64,000 bases of DNA, from NCBI RefSeq assembly GCF_902833225.1, contig NZ_CADFEI010000011.1, positions 1 to 64,000 on the forward strand, given 5' to 3'. A program made the translations under genes and the position numbers. Below the pieces are notes generated by a model. The model was not told the origin of the DNA, made no database searches, and was given only the letters and a program-made list of their open reading frames with translations. This document shows, in pieces, positions 63,268 through 64,000 of the stretch. Position 1 is the stretch's first letter, and every line of letters starts with the position of its first letter. This DNA comes from Burkholderia sp. BCC1644. GTDB lineage: Bacteria; Pseudomonadota; Gammaproteobacteria; Burkholderiales; Burkholderiaceae.

Positions 63268-64000
63268 TTCAGTTCTCCATAGAAAGTGCGCCCCGGATAC
63301 GGGTGGAACACGTAGTAGCGGCGGTCCGTCAGGTTGTCGATGCCGAGCGACGCGCTCCAGTGACGATCGAGTCGATAGCGCGCCTTCAGGTCGACGACCG
63401 TGAACGAGCTCGTGCCGCCATACACGTCCGGATTCACGTCGCTGTTGTCGAGCGTGTTGAACTGCCGGCCCGAGTAGCGCACGCCGACGCTCGCGAGCCA
63501 GTGCTCGTCGAAGCGATACGACGCGAGCAGGTTCGCGCGCATGCGCGGAATGCGCGGGAAGCGCGCGCCGACATAGGTCGGATTCGCGGCATCGGCGAGG
63601 ATCCGTGCATTGCTTGCCGACACGTTCGCGTCGATCGCCAGCCCCCTCAGCCCGACGTTCTCGCCGCTGAACGCGAGTTCGACGCCGCGTACGCGCACGC
63701 GGTCGACGTTCGAGATGTTGGTGACGGTCGACGCGCCCGAGACGGTCGTCTGGCTGTAGATCGAATCGCGCAGGTCGCTCTGGAACACGCTCGCGCGCAC
63801 GACGCCGACACCCACGTCGCGCTCGGCCGTGAAGTCCCAGTCGATCGCCTTTTCCGGCCGCAGGTTCGGGTTGTTGTTGACGATCGCATTGTTCGAGATC
63901 GTGCCCTGGAACAGTTCGCCGACCGTCGGGAACCGCGTGCCGGTCGCGAACGACAGCCGGAAGCGCCACACCTGCGTCGCGTCCCATTGCAGTGCGACCT
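63255..64000 (-). CDS. TonB-dependent outer membrane receptor (3' part only)
   Basis: The last 247 residues of a TonB-dependent receptor; the gene continues past the right edge. Beta-barrel strands are seen throughout, with the loop motif FPTVGELFQGT, the NPNLRPEKAIDWDFTAE signature common in siderophore/vitamin-type barrels, and a last strand GRTFYGELKWSL. The substrate cannot be told without the plug domain. Its stop overlaps the start of the BNR gene by 13 bases, so it leads the operon. Confidence 0.93.
   Translation of the reverse strand, partial: VALQWDATQVWRFRLSFATGTRFPTVGELFQGTISNNAIVNNNPNLRPEKAIDWDFTAERDVGVGVVRASVFQSDLRDSIYSQTTVSGASTVTNISNVDRVRVRGVELAFSGENVGLRGLAIDANVSASNARILADAANPTYVGARFPRIPRMRANLLASYRFDEHWLASVGVRYSGRQFNTLDNSDVNPDVYGGTSSFTVVDLKARYRLDRHWSASLGIDNLTDRRYYVFHPYPGRTFYGELKWSL

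Overview
The window looks like a chromosomal segment of a Burkholderia species, probably of the cepacia complex. The basis is the very high GC content with strongly G/C-ending codons, the betaproteobacterial gene order gyrA-serC-pheA-tyrA-aroA-cmk-rpsA-ihfB-lapA-lapB, and several families typical of Burkholderia (DUF4148, DUF2968, DUF2059, single-domain HldA). I recognise these from the sequence alone, so the species is not certain. No phage, insertion sequence, CRISPR array or rRNA is visible. The segment reads as stable core chromosome with a few accessory catabolic islands.

Layout. 1-3.5 kb (minus strand): etfB, then the methionine ABC importer metN-metI-metQ. 3.7-7 kb: a lysophospholipase-like hydrolase, a histone-deacetylase-family amidohydrolase and the lytic transglycosylase mltB. 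7-25 kb (almost all minus strand): cysM; a ComEA-like helix-hairpin-helix protein; an envelope block (hldD, hldA, ugd, lapB, lapA) that supplies heptose and UDP-glucuronate and tunes LPS synthesis; ihfB, rpsA and cmk; then aromatic amino acid and serine biosynthesis (aroA, tyrA, pheA, serC); a DUF2059 protein; and gyrA. 25-28 kb (plus strand): an OmpA-family porin-like protein, ubiG, gph and tmRNA (ssrA).

28-36 kb: two small secreted proteins, then a divergent regulator beside an NAD-dependent molybdenum formate dehydrogenase operon (fdsG-fdsB-fdsA-fdsD). 36-47 kb: an FAD monooxygenase, a TPR-glycosyltransferase protein, an MHS-type citrate/tricarballylate transporter, an unusual membrane protein with an 11-copy VQP repeat, a DUF2968 protein, and a small island with a glutamine-amidotransferase-like hydrolase, a GntR regulator and an amidase; then dsbB. 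48-52 kb: purine salvage and degradation genes (xdhC, adenine deaminase, guaD). The xanthine dehydrogenase subunits expected beside xdhC are absent. 52-57.5 kb: a manganese riboswitch with a GDT1/UPF0016 Mn exporter, a DUF4136 lipoprotein, pepN and fbp. 57.7 kb: tRNA-Thr(CGT). 58-61 kb: a LuxR-type regulator, an aromatic-ring FAD hydroxylase, a DUF2783 protein and a GlsB/YeaQ membrane protein. 61.5-64 kb: a three-gene operon on the minus strand (TonB receptor, BNR-repeat protein, thioredoxin-like protein) that runs off the right edge.

Points most worth a second look: an intrinsic-terminator-like hairpin touching the metN start codon with no minus-strand gene upstream to explain it; xdhC without xdhAB; a formate dehydrogenase operon without fdsC; a perfect 14-bp palindrome in front of the GntR gene; the VQP minisatellite protein; and the TonB/BNR/thioredoxin operon, whose sequence suggests metal (perhaps copper) handling.
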